Source: Sulfurovum sp. (GTDB taxonomy: Bacteria > Campylobacterota > Campylobacteria > Campylobacterales > Sulfurovaceae). From it: a DNA stretch of 64,000 nucleotides. The notes below the pieces were generated by a model that worked only from the letters and a program-made list of their open reading frames with translations, was not told the origin of the DNA and did no database searches. Shown here piece by piece: positions 17,717-25,295 of this stretch (position 1 is the first letter of the stretch; each line of letters starts with the position of its first letter). Made by a program: the position numbers and the translations under genes. The stretch is from NCBI GenBank assembly GCA_027063305.1, contig JAMORY010000025.1, positions 1 through 64,000 of the forward strand, in the 5' to 3' direction.

Positions 17717-18295
17717 ATGACAAATATTGAGATATCACAAATCGCTACCTTGCCGACCAAGCATGGTACCTTTAAAATTCAGGCGTTCAAAGAGAAAGAG
17801 AGCCAAAAAGAGCATCTTGCGATCTTTACGGAGAACCTCTCCACACTGGATACTCCTATCGTACGTGTCCACTCGGAGTGTCTGACCGGTGATGCCATCG
17901 GCTCTGTTAAATGTGATTGCGGAGAGCAGCTTGATTTTGCGTTGGACCTTATTGCCAAAGAGGGCGGACTGGTGATCTACCACCGTCAAGAGGGGCGCAA
18001 TATCGGACTTTTGAACAAGGTTAACGCCTATGCCCTGCAAGACCAGGGGCTTGACACGGTCGCGGCGAACCATCAGCTAGGCTTCCGTGCCGATGAGCGT
18101 ACCTATGAAGTGGTAGAGTTCATGCTTCATCATCTTGGTATCGAAAAGCTCAAGCTCCTTACCAACAATCCTGCCAAGATCGAATCGTTGCAAGATATTG
18201 AGATCGTAGAGAGACTTCCTATCAAGATCGACCCCAATCCGCATAACCAAGCCTATCTCAAGACCAAAAAAGAGCAGATGGGGCATCTGCTGTAA
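17717..18295 (+). CDS. ribA: GTP cyclohydrolase II
   Basis: 192 residues. Opens riboflavin synthesis by converting GTP to a diaminopyrimidine with loss of formate. The catalytic core is complete: RVHSECLTGD, the zinc-binding Cys in CDCGEQL with the upstream EC, HRQEGRNIGL and TNNPAKI. It is a stand-alone RibA without a RibB domain. No Shine-Dalgarno is visible before the ATG. A transposon-like repeat follows the gene. Confidence 0.95.
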   Translation: MTNIEISQIATLPTKHGTFKIQAFKEKESQKEHLAIFTENLSTLDTPIVRVHSECLTGDAIGSVKCDCGEQLDFALDLIAKEGGLVIYHRQEGRNIGLLNKVNAYALQDQGLDTVAANHQLGFRADERTYEVVEFMLHHLGIEKLKLLTNNPAKIESLQDIEIVERLPIKIDPNPHNQAYLKTKKEQMGHLL

Positions 18296-18328
18296 TACCC
18301 GCTTCTTTCCAAACTCCTTTTTAAATTA

Positions 18329-18596
18329 GGGGCACCTCTAAAAACCCTACATGCCCATAATGGGTTTTGCAAATGTGAGGTTGTGCAAGAGGCTTTTGAG
18401 TCATAGCCGTAGCTACGATGAAGGAAGCATCTTGTGCAAGATCGCGTTTGCAAAGCCCACCCCGCGGGCAATACAAGCTTCCGCCCATACGGCGTTACTC
18501 ACTTTTGAATTAGCTACGGCTAGTCCTGCAAGTGAGTGCCTTGCCTGAACGAAAGCTTGTAATGTTATGGGTATGCAGGGTTATTAGATGTGCCCT
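18329..18596. mobile_element. MITE-like element with 32-base inverted ends
   Basis: Left end (18329-18360) begins GGGGCACCTCTAAAAACCC and ends CCCATAA; the reverse complement of 18565-18596 begins AGGGCACATCTAATAACCC and also ends CCCATAA. Most of 32 positions agree. The interior has a second inverted pair, TAGCCGTAGCTA and TAGCTACGGCTA, so the whole element can fold. At about 268 bases it encodes no transposase; open frames in it have no family resemblance. It looks like a non-autonomous element mobilised in trans; the family is not assigned and no clear target duplication was seen. Confidence 0.65.
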
Positions 18597-18602
18597 TTAG
18601 GT

Positions 18603-18608
18603 TATACT
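18603..18608 (+). promoter_or_regulatory. -10 box of the membrane-protein gene
   Basis: TATACT at 18603-18608, about 34 bases before the ATG at 18642 and immediately outside the MITE-like element. Confidence 0.4.
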
Positions 18609-18641
18609 ACTGGTAAATAAAAGCAGAAAAGGAACTTAACG

Positions 18642-19295
18642 ATGCAAGAGAGGCATATGGAGATCAAGTCGTATGACTTTGATATTATTGAGCTTATTAA
18701 AGAGGGATGGCAGCGTATCGAGGGTGTCAAAGGGGTATTTGTCAGCGCCTTTGCTATCTATGTGGTTGCTGCGATCATCGTTCAAACTGGACTGAGCCTT
18801 ATTTTCCCTTCTCCTGCGGACAATCCCGACTTTGCCAATCAGACCATTGTAACAATTTTAAGCTACCCTGTACTGATGCCGCTGTTAACGGGCATGATCA
18901 TGATGGCGATCAGGCATGTCAGAGGAGAGAGCATTGTCTTTCAGGATGTGTTCGGCTACTACGGCATGACCTGGACTTTGGCACTGGCGGCACTGCTGAT
19001 CTATGTGATGACAGTAACGGGACTTCTCTTCTTCATTCTTCCGGGTATCTACCTGAGTGTTGCCTACATCTTTACACTGCCGCTCATTGCAGACAAAGGC
19101 ATAGGTGTCTGGGAAGCGATGGAGCTTTCAAGAAAAATGGTCACACAACACTGGTTCAAGGTCTTTGGATTGATGATACTTTTAAGCCTTGGACTTATGG
19201 CAGGATTCGTGACATTCGGTATCGGGCTGATCTGGGCGGTTCCGTTGATGCTGATCGCGCTGTACGGGTTGCTCTATCCGATCATGTTTGAGTAG
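18642..19295 (+). CDS. Integral membrane protein of unknown function
   Basis: 217 residues with about five membrane spans and a soluble N-terminal stretch of some 30 residues. It resembles proteins with the membrane domain seen beside glycerophosphodiester phosphodiesterases and the YciC-type families: a central FFILPGIYLSVAYIFTLPLI and a following EAMELSRKMV loop. AAGGAAC lies 8 bases before the ATG at 18642. The stop codon TAG is also the first three bases of a REP-like palindrome, so the repeat appears to define the C-terminus. Function unknown. Confidence 0.7.
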   Translation: MQERHMEIKSYDFDIIELIKEGWQRIEGVKGVFVSAFAIYVVAAIIVQTGLSLIFPSPADNPDFANQTIVTILSYPVLMPLLTGMIMMAIRHVRGESIVFQDVFGYYGMTWTLALAALLIYVMTVTGLLFFILPGIYLSVAYIFTLPLIADKGIGVWEAMELSRKMVTQHWFKVFGLMILLSLGLMAGFVTFGIGLIWAVPLMLIALYGLLYPIMFE

Positions 19296-19404
19296 GTCGT
19301 ATTGTTTCAATACGACAAATGGTGTTGTGTCCCAATATCGTTGATTATTAAAAAATGGTATTTGTGATGTGTTAGGGTGATGTCGGATTCAAGAATCCGA
19401 CCTA
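19293..19404. repeat. REP-like inverted pair
   Basis: Unit 1 (plus, 19293-19317): TAGG, then TCGTATTG-TTT-CAATACGA, then CA. Unit 2 (minus, 19381-19404): TAGG, then TCGGATTC-TTG-AATCCGA, then CA. The outer bases TAGGTCG...CGACA are shared while the stems differ. Unit 1 starts at the TAG stop of the membrane-protein gene. The pair fills the gap before the convergent metF gene. Confidence 0.75.
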
Positions 19405-19441
19405 CGTGTTTAGCAACATTAATGTGTGATGTTTTTGAACG

Positions 19442-20362
19442 TTATCCTATCAATTCCGAACAAAGATCGAACCGGTTGTGTGTCATCAGATGCACTTTGC
19501 CGTGTTCTGCCATCACTTCATCGAAGATACGTTTGGAGAGGGCAAACCCTACCTCCTGTTCTTTTGCTTCTCCATCCATCGCTGCAAGGTTCATCTCATC
19601 GATGATCGCTTTGGGGACGGAGATACCCGGTACTTTGTCATCGATGAAGTTGGCAGTTCTGGCACGGACAATAGGAAACTGTCCTAAAACAAGTTGAGCC
19701 TCTTTTGCCGTATCACGGATGCTCATCTCTTTTGCCTCTTCAAAGAGAGCCAACAACTCTTTGGCATTTTCAAGGTCATAGACCGGCTGGGTGATGATGG
19801 CGCGTGCCCCGTAGTTAAGCTTCTTGACCATACGCTTTTGCAGTTTTTTCATATCTTTGGCATAGCTGTTGCTCACTGCGAACGGGTAGATGGGCTTGGG
19901 TGCAGGATTGAGCGGCTTGTTGGAGTAGTCCACACCGTTGTTAAGATGGTAGATGATGCTTAGAAGCAGTGTAGAGTCACGCTCCAGTACCCCTTTGACC
20001 TCAGGCTGGTCGGAGTACTTTGCCGGATCACCTGTAAGTGCCAAGATACATCGCAGGTCAAAGTCGTTGGCACCAAGCAGGGTGGACTGGAGTGAGAGCT
20101 TGTTCTTGTCTCTCATACTCATGGTCGCCAGTACCGGCTTGCCAAAGGTCTGTTGAAGTTTAATGGCAGAGAGCACACCGCTCATTTTGAGTTTTGCCAG
20201 CGGATTGTCGGTGCAGGAGAAGCCGTTGACCTTTTTATACAGTTTGTGCTTTTGAATGTCGTGTATGATCTTGTCCAGTGATGCGCCATGCGGCGGGTTC
20301 ACTTCGACGGTAATGAACTTTTTTGTCTCGTTACATAAAAAATCGCAGAATTTATCGAACAT
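19442..20362 (-). CDS. metF: Methylenetetrahydrofolate reductase family protein
   Basis: 306 residues of the flavin-dependent MTHFR family, which reduces 5,10-methylene- to 5-methyl-tetrahydrofolate for methionine synthesis. Seen: TVEVNPPHGA with the conserved Glu, the LALTGDPAK loop (flavin site), FAVSN, and AIITQPVYD with the conserved Gln/Pro. It is more distant from the enteric MetF than most genes here, and the C-terminal half is divergent, so a specialised MTHFR-like role is possible. Divergent from serB. Confidence 0.82.
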   Translation of the reverse strand: MFDKFCDFLCNETKKFITVEVNPPHGASLDKIIHDIQKHKLYKKVNGFSCTDNPLAKLKMSGVLSAIKLQQTFGKPVLATMSMRDKNKLSLQSTLLGANDFDLRCILALTGDPAKYSDQPEVKGVLERDSTLLLSIIYHLNNGVDYSNKPLNPAPKPIYPFAVSNSYAKDMKKLQKRMVKKLNYGARAIITQPVYDLENAKELLALFEEAKEMSIRDTAKEAQLVLGQFPIVRARTANFIDDKVPGISVPKAIIDEMNLAAMDGEAKEQEVGFALSKRIFDEVMAEHGKVHLMTHNRFDLCSELIG

Positions 20363-20390
20363 ATCTATAGGCTCTTTGTGTTAAATTGGC

Positions 20391-20396
20391 TATAAT
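20391..20396 (+). promoter_or_regulatory. serB promoter -10 box
   Basis: TATAAT at 20391-20396 preceded by TTGGC, in the divergent metF-serB gap. Confidence 0.45.
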
Positions 20397-20428
20397 TCTA
20401 CCAAAATTATGCATAGAGGTATCTATTA

Positions 20429-21052
20429 ATGTCCAAACTGGCTGTATTTGACTTTGATTCTACACTGATGGATGGCGAAACCATTGACTTTCTGGCTAAA
20501 CCGCTTGGGCTTGAGGCGCAGGTGGCTGCCATTACCGAACGTGCCATGGCGGGAGAACTGGACTTTTTCAAGTCACTGGTTGCACGTGTAGCACTGCTTG
20601 AGGGGCTTGAGAAAGCCAAGGTCGATGCCATTTGTGCCGACCTGCCTATGATGCCAGGGGCAGCTGAGGTAGTAGCGGGGTTGAAAGAAAAAGGTTATAC
20701 CGTTGTCTGCTTCTCCGGCGGTTTCCGTAACGCGACCAAGCCTGCCTGTGAGAGACTTGGTATCGATGCGGACTTCTCCAACTTCCTGCATGATGAGAAT
20801 GGTATTTTGACCGGCAGAGTAGGGGGAGAGATGATGTACTCCGAAGCCAAAGGTGATATGATCGTGCGTATGCAAAAACTGTTGGGGATAGGCAGAGAAG
20901 ATACGCTGGTCGTCGGTGACGGTGCCAATGACCTGAGCATGTTCGCCCATGCCGATACCCGTGTGGCATTCTGTGCCAAGCCGGTACTCAAAGAGGCGGC
21001 GACGCACTGTGTGGATGTCAAAGACCTGACCGAGATATTGAAGATCGTTTAA
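20429..21052 (+). CDS. serB: Phosphoserine phosphatase
   Basis: 207 residues. Last step of serine synthesis, dephosphorylating L-phosphoserine. HAD motifs are complete: FDFDSTL (nucleophile Asp and acid Asp), CFSGGF (motif II Ser) with the later Lys, and GDGANDLSM (motif IV). There is no N-terminal ACT domain. The ABC transporter gene follows closely and may be co-transcribed. Confidence 0.93.
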   Translation: MSKLAVFDFDSTLMDGETIDFLAKPLGLEAQVAAITERAMAGELDFFKSLVARVALLEGLEKAKVDAICADLPMMPGAAEVVAGLKEKGYTVVCFSGGFRNATKPACERLGIDADFSNFLHDENGILTGRVGGEMMYSEAKGDMIVRMQKLLGIGREDTLVVGDGANDLSMFAHADTRVAFCAKPVLKEAATHCVDVKDLTEILKIV

Positions 21053-21058
21053 TGAAAG

Positions 21059-21064
21059 TATAAT
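21059..21064 (+). promoter_or_regulatory. -10 box just before the ABC exporter gene
   Basis: TATAAT at 21059-21064, right after the serB stop, only 5 bases before the ATC at 21070 where the ABC protein seems to begin. The context AAAGTATAAT equals that before ribA. Confidence 0.35.
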
Positions 21065-21069
21065 GCAGC

Positions 21070-22815
21070 ATCAACAGCATTGTCAAACAGCTTCTTGGCT
21101 ATAAAAAAGAACTCATATTAGGTAATATTATTGCCATAGCCGCCACGCTTCTGGTGGTGGTGATCCCCCTTTTTATTCCTATTATTGTCGATGAACTGCT
21201 TTTGGGGAAAGACCATGGCTTCATTGCATGGATCTCAACCCATATCTGGCAGAGCGATACCAAAGGGTATGTGCTTGGGATCTTGGCATTCATTCTTCTG
21301 CTTCGTCTGCTCAGTACGGTACTGTCGATCTTTCAGACAAAGATATTTGTTTCCATATCAAAAAATATTACATACCAAATGAGACAAAAACTGCTTGAAC
21401 ATCTGAAGCATGTATCGCTCAAAGAGTATGAGATGATGCGGGTAGGGGCGGTGACTTCCAAATTAGTAACTGATGTGGAGACCATCGACGGATTTGTCAG
21501 TACGACCATCTCCAAACTGATCGTCTCTTCTCTGGTTCTCATCTTCTCTTCGGTCGTACTGCTCTGGATACACTGGCAGCTGGCGCTTTTTATTTTGCTG
21601 ACCAATCCTGTTGTGGTACTTTTTACCGTCAAACTTTCACGCAACATCGGGAAGCTGAAAAAAGAGGAGAACAAAGCGGTGGAGCTGTTCCAGTCAAGTC
21701 TGAACGAGACGCTGGAACTCTTTCACCAGATCCGTGCTGCCAATAAAGAGGAGTACTTTTTCTCTCATAGTGAGGAAAAAGCCAAAGAGCTCAAAGAACA
21801 CTCTGTCAACTATGGCTATAAGAGTGATGCAGCGATGAAACTCTCCTACCTTGTCTTTCTGGCAGGGTATGAAGTATTTCGTGCAGTAAGCATTTTGGCG
21901 GTTGCCTACTCCGATCTAAGTGTCGGTTTGATGTTGGCTATCTTCTCCTACCTCTGGGTGATGGTCTCACCGACACAGGATATCATTAATTTCCAGTATG
22001 TGCTTGCTACGGCAAAGGCAGCATGCAAACGGATCAATACGATCTTTGAGATGGAGCAGGAGCCTGTCGTAACAGAACATAGCAACCCTTTCAAGCATGG
22101 TAGTACGGTTGATATTGAAGTGAGATCACTCTCTTTCGCCTACAGAGAGAAAGACTACATACTAAAAAATATCAATATGCGAATCGATGCGGGAAGCAAA
22201 GTGGCGATCGTCGGTGCCAGCGGGAGCGGAAAGACAACATTGGCGAACATCCTTAACGGCTTCTATCCGCTTAAAGAGGGTGAGATATATTACGGCGGTG
22301 TGAGTAACCGACAGTTGCAGCTCTCAACGATACGGGAAAATATTTACCTTATCTTGCAACACCCTAAACTCTTTAATGATACAATGCGTTTTAATCTTAC
22401 GCTTGGCAACGACCACAGTGACGAGGAGATGGCGAGGGCTATCGAGATCGCGCAGCTTGGGGAGGTCATCGAAAGATTGGAACACAGGCTTGATACCCTT
22501 GTCGGAAAAGACGGGATCAAGCTTAGCGGCGGGCAGCGGCAGCGTGTTGCGATCGCCCGTATGGTATTGGCAGATCCTAAAGTAGTGATATTTGACGAAT
22601 CGACCTCGGCACTCGATGTGCATACCGAGGCAAAACTTTTCGAGGCACTGCACGACTTTCTCAAAGAGAAGACCGTCATTACCATAGCCCACAGACTCAG
22701 TACCATCAAAAGCGCAGAGTTCATCTATGTGCTTGAAGAGGGCAGACTGGTTGATAGCGGTACGCCGCAGGAACTGCTGGAGAAGGATGAAAGCTACTTT
22801 AGCAGGATGATATAA
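21070..22815 (+). CDS. ABC exporter (fused membrane and ATPase domains), unusual start
   Basis: About 580 residues: six membrane spans (first near residue 25) and a C-terminal ATPase with Walker A GASGSGKTT, Q-loop LQHPKL, signature LSGGQRQR, Walker B VVIFDES and the H-loop HRLS. It acts as a homodimeric or heterodimeric exporter of the MsbA/lipid-drug type; substrate unknown. The sequence stays family-like back to INSIVKQLLGYKKEL, but the frame has no ATG, GTG or TTG between the stop at 21061-21063 and a GTG at 21154, which would cut into the first span. ATC (21070) or ATT (21079) are the only plausible starts, or a base change has removed the true one. Confidence 0.88.
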   Translation: MNSIVKQLLGYKKELILGNIIAIAATLLVVVIPLFIPIIVDELLLGKDHGFIAWISTHIWQSDTKGYVLGILAFILLLRLLSTVLSIFQTKIFVSISKNITYQMRQKLLEHLKHVSLKEYEMMRVGAVTSKLVTDVETIDGFVSTTISKLIVSSLVLIFSSVVLLWIHWQLALFILLTNPVVVLFTVKLSRNIGKLKKEENKAVELFQSSLNETLELFHQIRAANKEEYFFSHSEEKAKELKEHSVNYGYKSDAAMKLSYLVFLAGYEVFRAVSILAVAYSDLSVGLMLAIFSYLWVMVSPTQDIINFQYVLATAKAACKRINTIFEMEQEPVVTEHSNPFKHGSTVDIEVRSLSFAYREKDYILKNINMRIDAGSKVAIVGASGSGKTTLANILNGFYPLKEGEIYYGGVSNRQLQLSTIRENIYLILQHPKLFNDTMRFNLTLGNDHSDEEMARAIEIAQLGEVIERLEHRLDTLVGKDGIKLSGGQRQRVAIARMVLADPKVVIFDESTSALDVHTEAKLFEALHDFLKEKTVITIAHRLSTIKSAEFIYVLEEGRLVDSGTPQELLEKDESYFSRMI

Positions 22816-22816
22816 G

Positions 22817-22913
22817 TGAAGCGTTGAGCGCTGAGCGTTGAGCGTTGAGAGGAAATATTTATCCACTCTTCACTCTTCACTCTTCACTCTTCACTTCAAT
22901 TCCAAAGGAATTG
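22817..22913. repeat. Heptamer-array element D (ABC exporter-uppP gap)
   Basis: Left array 22817-22851: five units of form YTGAGCG (TGAAGCG, TTGAGCG, CTGAGCG, TTGAGCG, TTGAGAG), starting 1 base after the ABC stop. Right array 22864-22898: CACTCTT x4 then CACTTCA. A palindrome CAATTCC-AAA-GGAATTG (22897-22913) follows and holds the uppP ribosome site AAAGGAA. This is the most compact of the paired elements, with only about 12 bases between arrays and no inner palindromes. Confidence 0.78.
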
Positions 22914-22918
22914 ATTTA

Positions 22919-23683
22919 ATGGATATGATTCAAGCGGTGATCATCGGGATCATCGAAGGTTTTACAGAGTTTTTGCCCATCTCCTCGACAGGGCATATGA
23001 TCGTCGCTTCCAAATTTCTGGGCGTGGCGGAGAACGATCTTACAAAAGCGTACGAAGTGATCATACAGTTTGCCGCTATTTTGGCAGTGATGCTCATCTA
23101 TAAAGAGAAGATCACATTCAAGAAGATCGATCTGTGGATGAAACTCTTTGTTGCTTTTCTTCCTCTTGCTATTGTCGGCTTTATCTTCAAAGACTACATC
23201 AAGACACTCTTTAACGTAGAGACCGTAGCGTGGATGTTTATCATTGGCGGTATCGTTTTTTTGGTCGTGGAATACTTCTACAAAGAAAAAGAGAGTCATG
23301 TGAAAGATGTGGAGTGTACAAGCTATAAGCAGGCACTGGCGATCGGTGTGGCACAAATTTTTTCACTGGTTCCGGGGACAAGCAGGGCAGGTGCGACGAT
23401 CATTGGTGGACTTTTAGCAGGGCTTGACAGAAAAGCTTCGGCAGAGTTCAGCTTCTTGCTTGCCATCCCCGTCATGGCGGCAGTAAGCGGGTATGACCTG
23501 CTTAAACACTATCAGGAGTTTGCCGATGCCAACTGGGGTGCATTTCTTGTCGGCTTCATTGTCGCTTTTGTGGTTGCCTATGCGACCATCAAGCTCTTTT
23601 TGGTATTCATTCAGCGGTTCACGTTTGTGGTGTTTGGTATTTACCGAATTATGTTTGGAGTGATCTTGTTGGTATTGTTGTAG
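22919..23683 (+). CDS. uppP: Undecaprenyl-diphosphatase
   Basis: 254 residues, mostly membrane. Recycles undecaprenyl pyrophosphate to the monophosphate carrier used in peptidoglycan synthesis; also linked to bacitracin resistance. Family signatures: [16 protein letters not shown] near the N-terminus and [13 protein letters not shown] in the second half. The ATG at 22919 follows AAAGGAA; longer frames upstream are only the heptamer array read as protein. The stop codon TAG opens a REP-like palindrome. Confidence 0.95.
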   Translation: MDMIQAVIIGIIEGFTEFLPISSTGHMIVASKFLGVAENDLTKAYEVIIQFAAILAVMLIYKEKITFKKIDLWMKLFVAFLPLAIVGFIFKDYIKTLFNVETVAWMFIIGGIVFLVVEYFYKEKESHVKDVECTSYKQALAIGVAQIFSLVPGTSRAGATIIGGLLAGLDRKASAEFSFLLAIPVMAAVSGYDLLKHYQEFADANWGAFLVGFIVAFVVAYATIKLFLVFIQRFTFVVFGIYRIMFGVILLVLL

Positions 23684-23737
23684 GGGCAGACCTGTGTGTC
23701 TGCCCTTTTATAGGGTAAACACACAGGATCACCCCTA
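23681..23737. repeat. REP-like inverted pair of the TAGGGG type
   Basis: Unit 1 (plus, 23681-23705): TAGGGGCAGAC, CTGTGT, GTCTGCCC, followed by TTTTAT. Unit 2 (minus, 23713-23737): TAGGGGTGATCC, TGTGTG, TTTACCC. The first three bases of unit 1 are the uppP stop codon. The stem of unit 1 is perfect and that of unit 2 is decayed. Lies between uppP and helicase 2. Confidence 0.75.
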
Positions 23738-23843
23738 CGGTATTGAATTTAAAGAGTCTCTTTCGGGAGGCTCCATTAAGTTCAAAAAGATATTTTGGAC
23801 AAATTTTATGTAGGGCAGATTTTATACTGCTCAAAGGAAGACA

Positions 23844-25226
23844 ATGAAATTTCATGAATTTAATTTCCACAAAGACCTTGCTAAAGGGGTGAAGATAGCA
23901 GGGTTCAAAGAGCCAAGCCCCATTCAGGAGATGGCGATCCCGATCATTGAAGAAGGTCGAGACCTTGTCGCTCAGGCACATACGGGAACAGGAAAGACCG
24001 CAGCGTTCGGGCTTCCGATGCTTGATAAATTGGCAAAAGGGGAGATCGAACGTGCTTTGGTCATTACGCCTACACGTGAGCTTGCAACACAAGTAAGCGA
24101 TGAGCTTTACCACTTGGGGCGTTTTGCTGGTATCCGTACGCTGACCGTTTATGGCGGTGTAGGGTATGGTCGTCAGATCGCACTCATCCACAAAGGAGTG
24201 CAGATTGTCGTAGCGACCCCGGGGCGATTGAAAGACCTCTACCGTAAAGGGAAGATCGATGTGTTCAACCCTGAGATCGTGGTGCTTGATGAAGCTGATG
24301 AGATGCTTGATATGGGTTTTTTGGAAGAGATCAAAGAGATCTTCGAGTATATCCCGCAGAACCGTCAGACACTGCTCTTTTCGGCAACGATGCCAGAACC
24401 CATTAAAGAGTTGGCGAACCACATCCTCTATCAGCCTGAGTTCATTTCAGTTGTCGGAGACGAAGAGACGACCAACAATGTCATCGATCAGCGCTATTAC
24501 GTTATTAACGAGAACCAAAGAGATGAGGCGATCGTAAAGCTTTTGGAGACGGAAGATACCAATAAGTGTATTATCTTCTGCCGTATGAAACGTGAAGTCG
24601 ACAGGTTGACCGAACATCTGCAAGCGCTTGGATTCAATGCGGCAGGATTGCATGGTGATCTTGAACAACAGGATCGTGAAGTGATCATCAAAGCCTACAG
24701 AAGAGGGGAGACCAAGATCATGGTCGCTACCGATGTAGCGGCACGTGGTCTGGACGTGAAGGATGTCACCCATGTATTCAACTACCATATCCCGTTCGAT
24801 CCGCAAAGTTATGTTCACCGTATCGGACGTACGGGACGTGCAGGCAAGAGCGGTCAGGCGATCACACTGGTGACCACAGAGGAGTTCAGAGAGCTTCAGC
24901 GTATTCAAAAAGAGGTAGGAGCACAGATGCGTCTGGCGACCATTCAAGGCGGAGAGATGCTCGATAATGAGAGTATCGACTATCTTATCGATAAGATCAG
25001 AGACCTTTCCGTACATCCCGAGGCCTCCCGTCTGCTTGAAGCTTTGAATGATATAGATAGAACACTGCTCTTGGAGAAGCTTCTCTCTAACGTGATAGAA
25101 GGAGAGCACCACCATATCGGCTCTCAAATAGGGTTCGATCAGAGCGATGTCGATGAGATGATGGAAAACTATACAAATGAGCAAAAAGCTACCCGAAATA
25201 ACAATCGAAGAAAAAAGCGCCGATAA
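23844..25226 (+). CDS. DEAD-box RNA helicase 2
   Basis: 460 residues. Same order of motifs as helicase 1 (FKEPSPIQ, PTRELA, TPGR, DEAD, SAT, ARGLDV, HRIGRTGR), but Walker A reads AHTGTGKT, with His where Gln is usual. The C-terminal extension (from about 370) is acidic-helical and then ends in a short basic tail (NNNRRKKRR) rather than an RG-rich one. The stop codon lies within a 13-pair hairpin with a T tract. The gene starts after a REP-like pair. Likely an RNA-remodelling enzyme with substrates distinct from helicase 1. Confidence 0.93.
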   Translation: MKFHEFNFHKDLAKGVKIAGFKEPSPIQEMAIPIIEEGRDLVAQAHTGTGKTAAFGLPMLDKLAKGEIERALVITPTRELATQVSDELYHLGRFAGIRTLTVYGGVGYGRQIALIHKGVQIVVATPGRLKDLYRKGKIDVFNPEIVVLDEADEMLDMGFLEEIKEIFEYIPQNRQTLLFSATMPEPIKELANHILYQPEFISVVGDEETTNNVIDQRYYVINENQRDEAIVKLLETEDTNKCIIFCRMKREVDRLTEHLQALGFNAAGLHGDLEQQDREVIIKAYRRGETKIMVATDVAARGLDVKDVTHVFNYHIPFDPQSYVHRIGRTGRAGKSGQAITLVTTEEFRELQRIQKEVGAQMRLATIQGGEMLDNESIDYLIDKIRDLSVHPEASRLLEALNDIDRTLLLEKLLSNVIEGEHHHIGSQIGFDQSDVDEMMENYTNEQKATRNNNRRKKRR

Positions 25227-25238
25227 TCGACGCTTTTT
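25212..25238 (+). terminator. Terminator overlapping the helicase 2 stop codon
   Basis: AAAAAGCGCCGAT (25212-25224) pairs with ATCGACGCTTTTT (25226-25238) with one mismatch; the T run gives an intrinsic-terminator form. The TAA stop (25224-25226) is at the loop. Confidence 0.7.
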
Positions 25239-25295
25239 AACTAACCCAAAGCAAAACGGGTTTAAAATTTGTAAACCAAATTATAAGGTGACAGT

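Noticed and set aside
18253-18471. Frame of 72 codons across the MITE-like element
   Set aside because: Lies on repeat arms and overlaps ribA; low-quality composition and no ribosome site.
22838-22918. N-terminal extension of uppP
   Set aside because: The added residues are only the heptamer array read in frame; the ribosome site and family start are at 22919.
24447-25184. Long minus-strand frame over helicase 2
   Set aside because: Reverse reading of a well-supported helicase gene.
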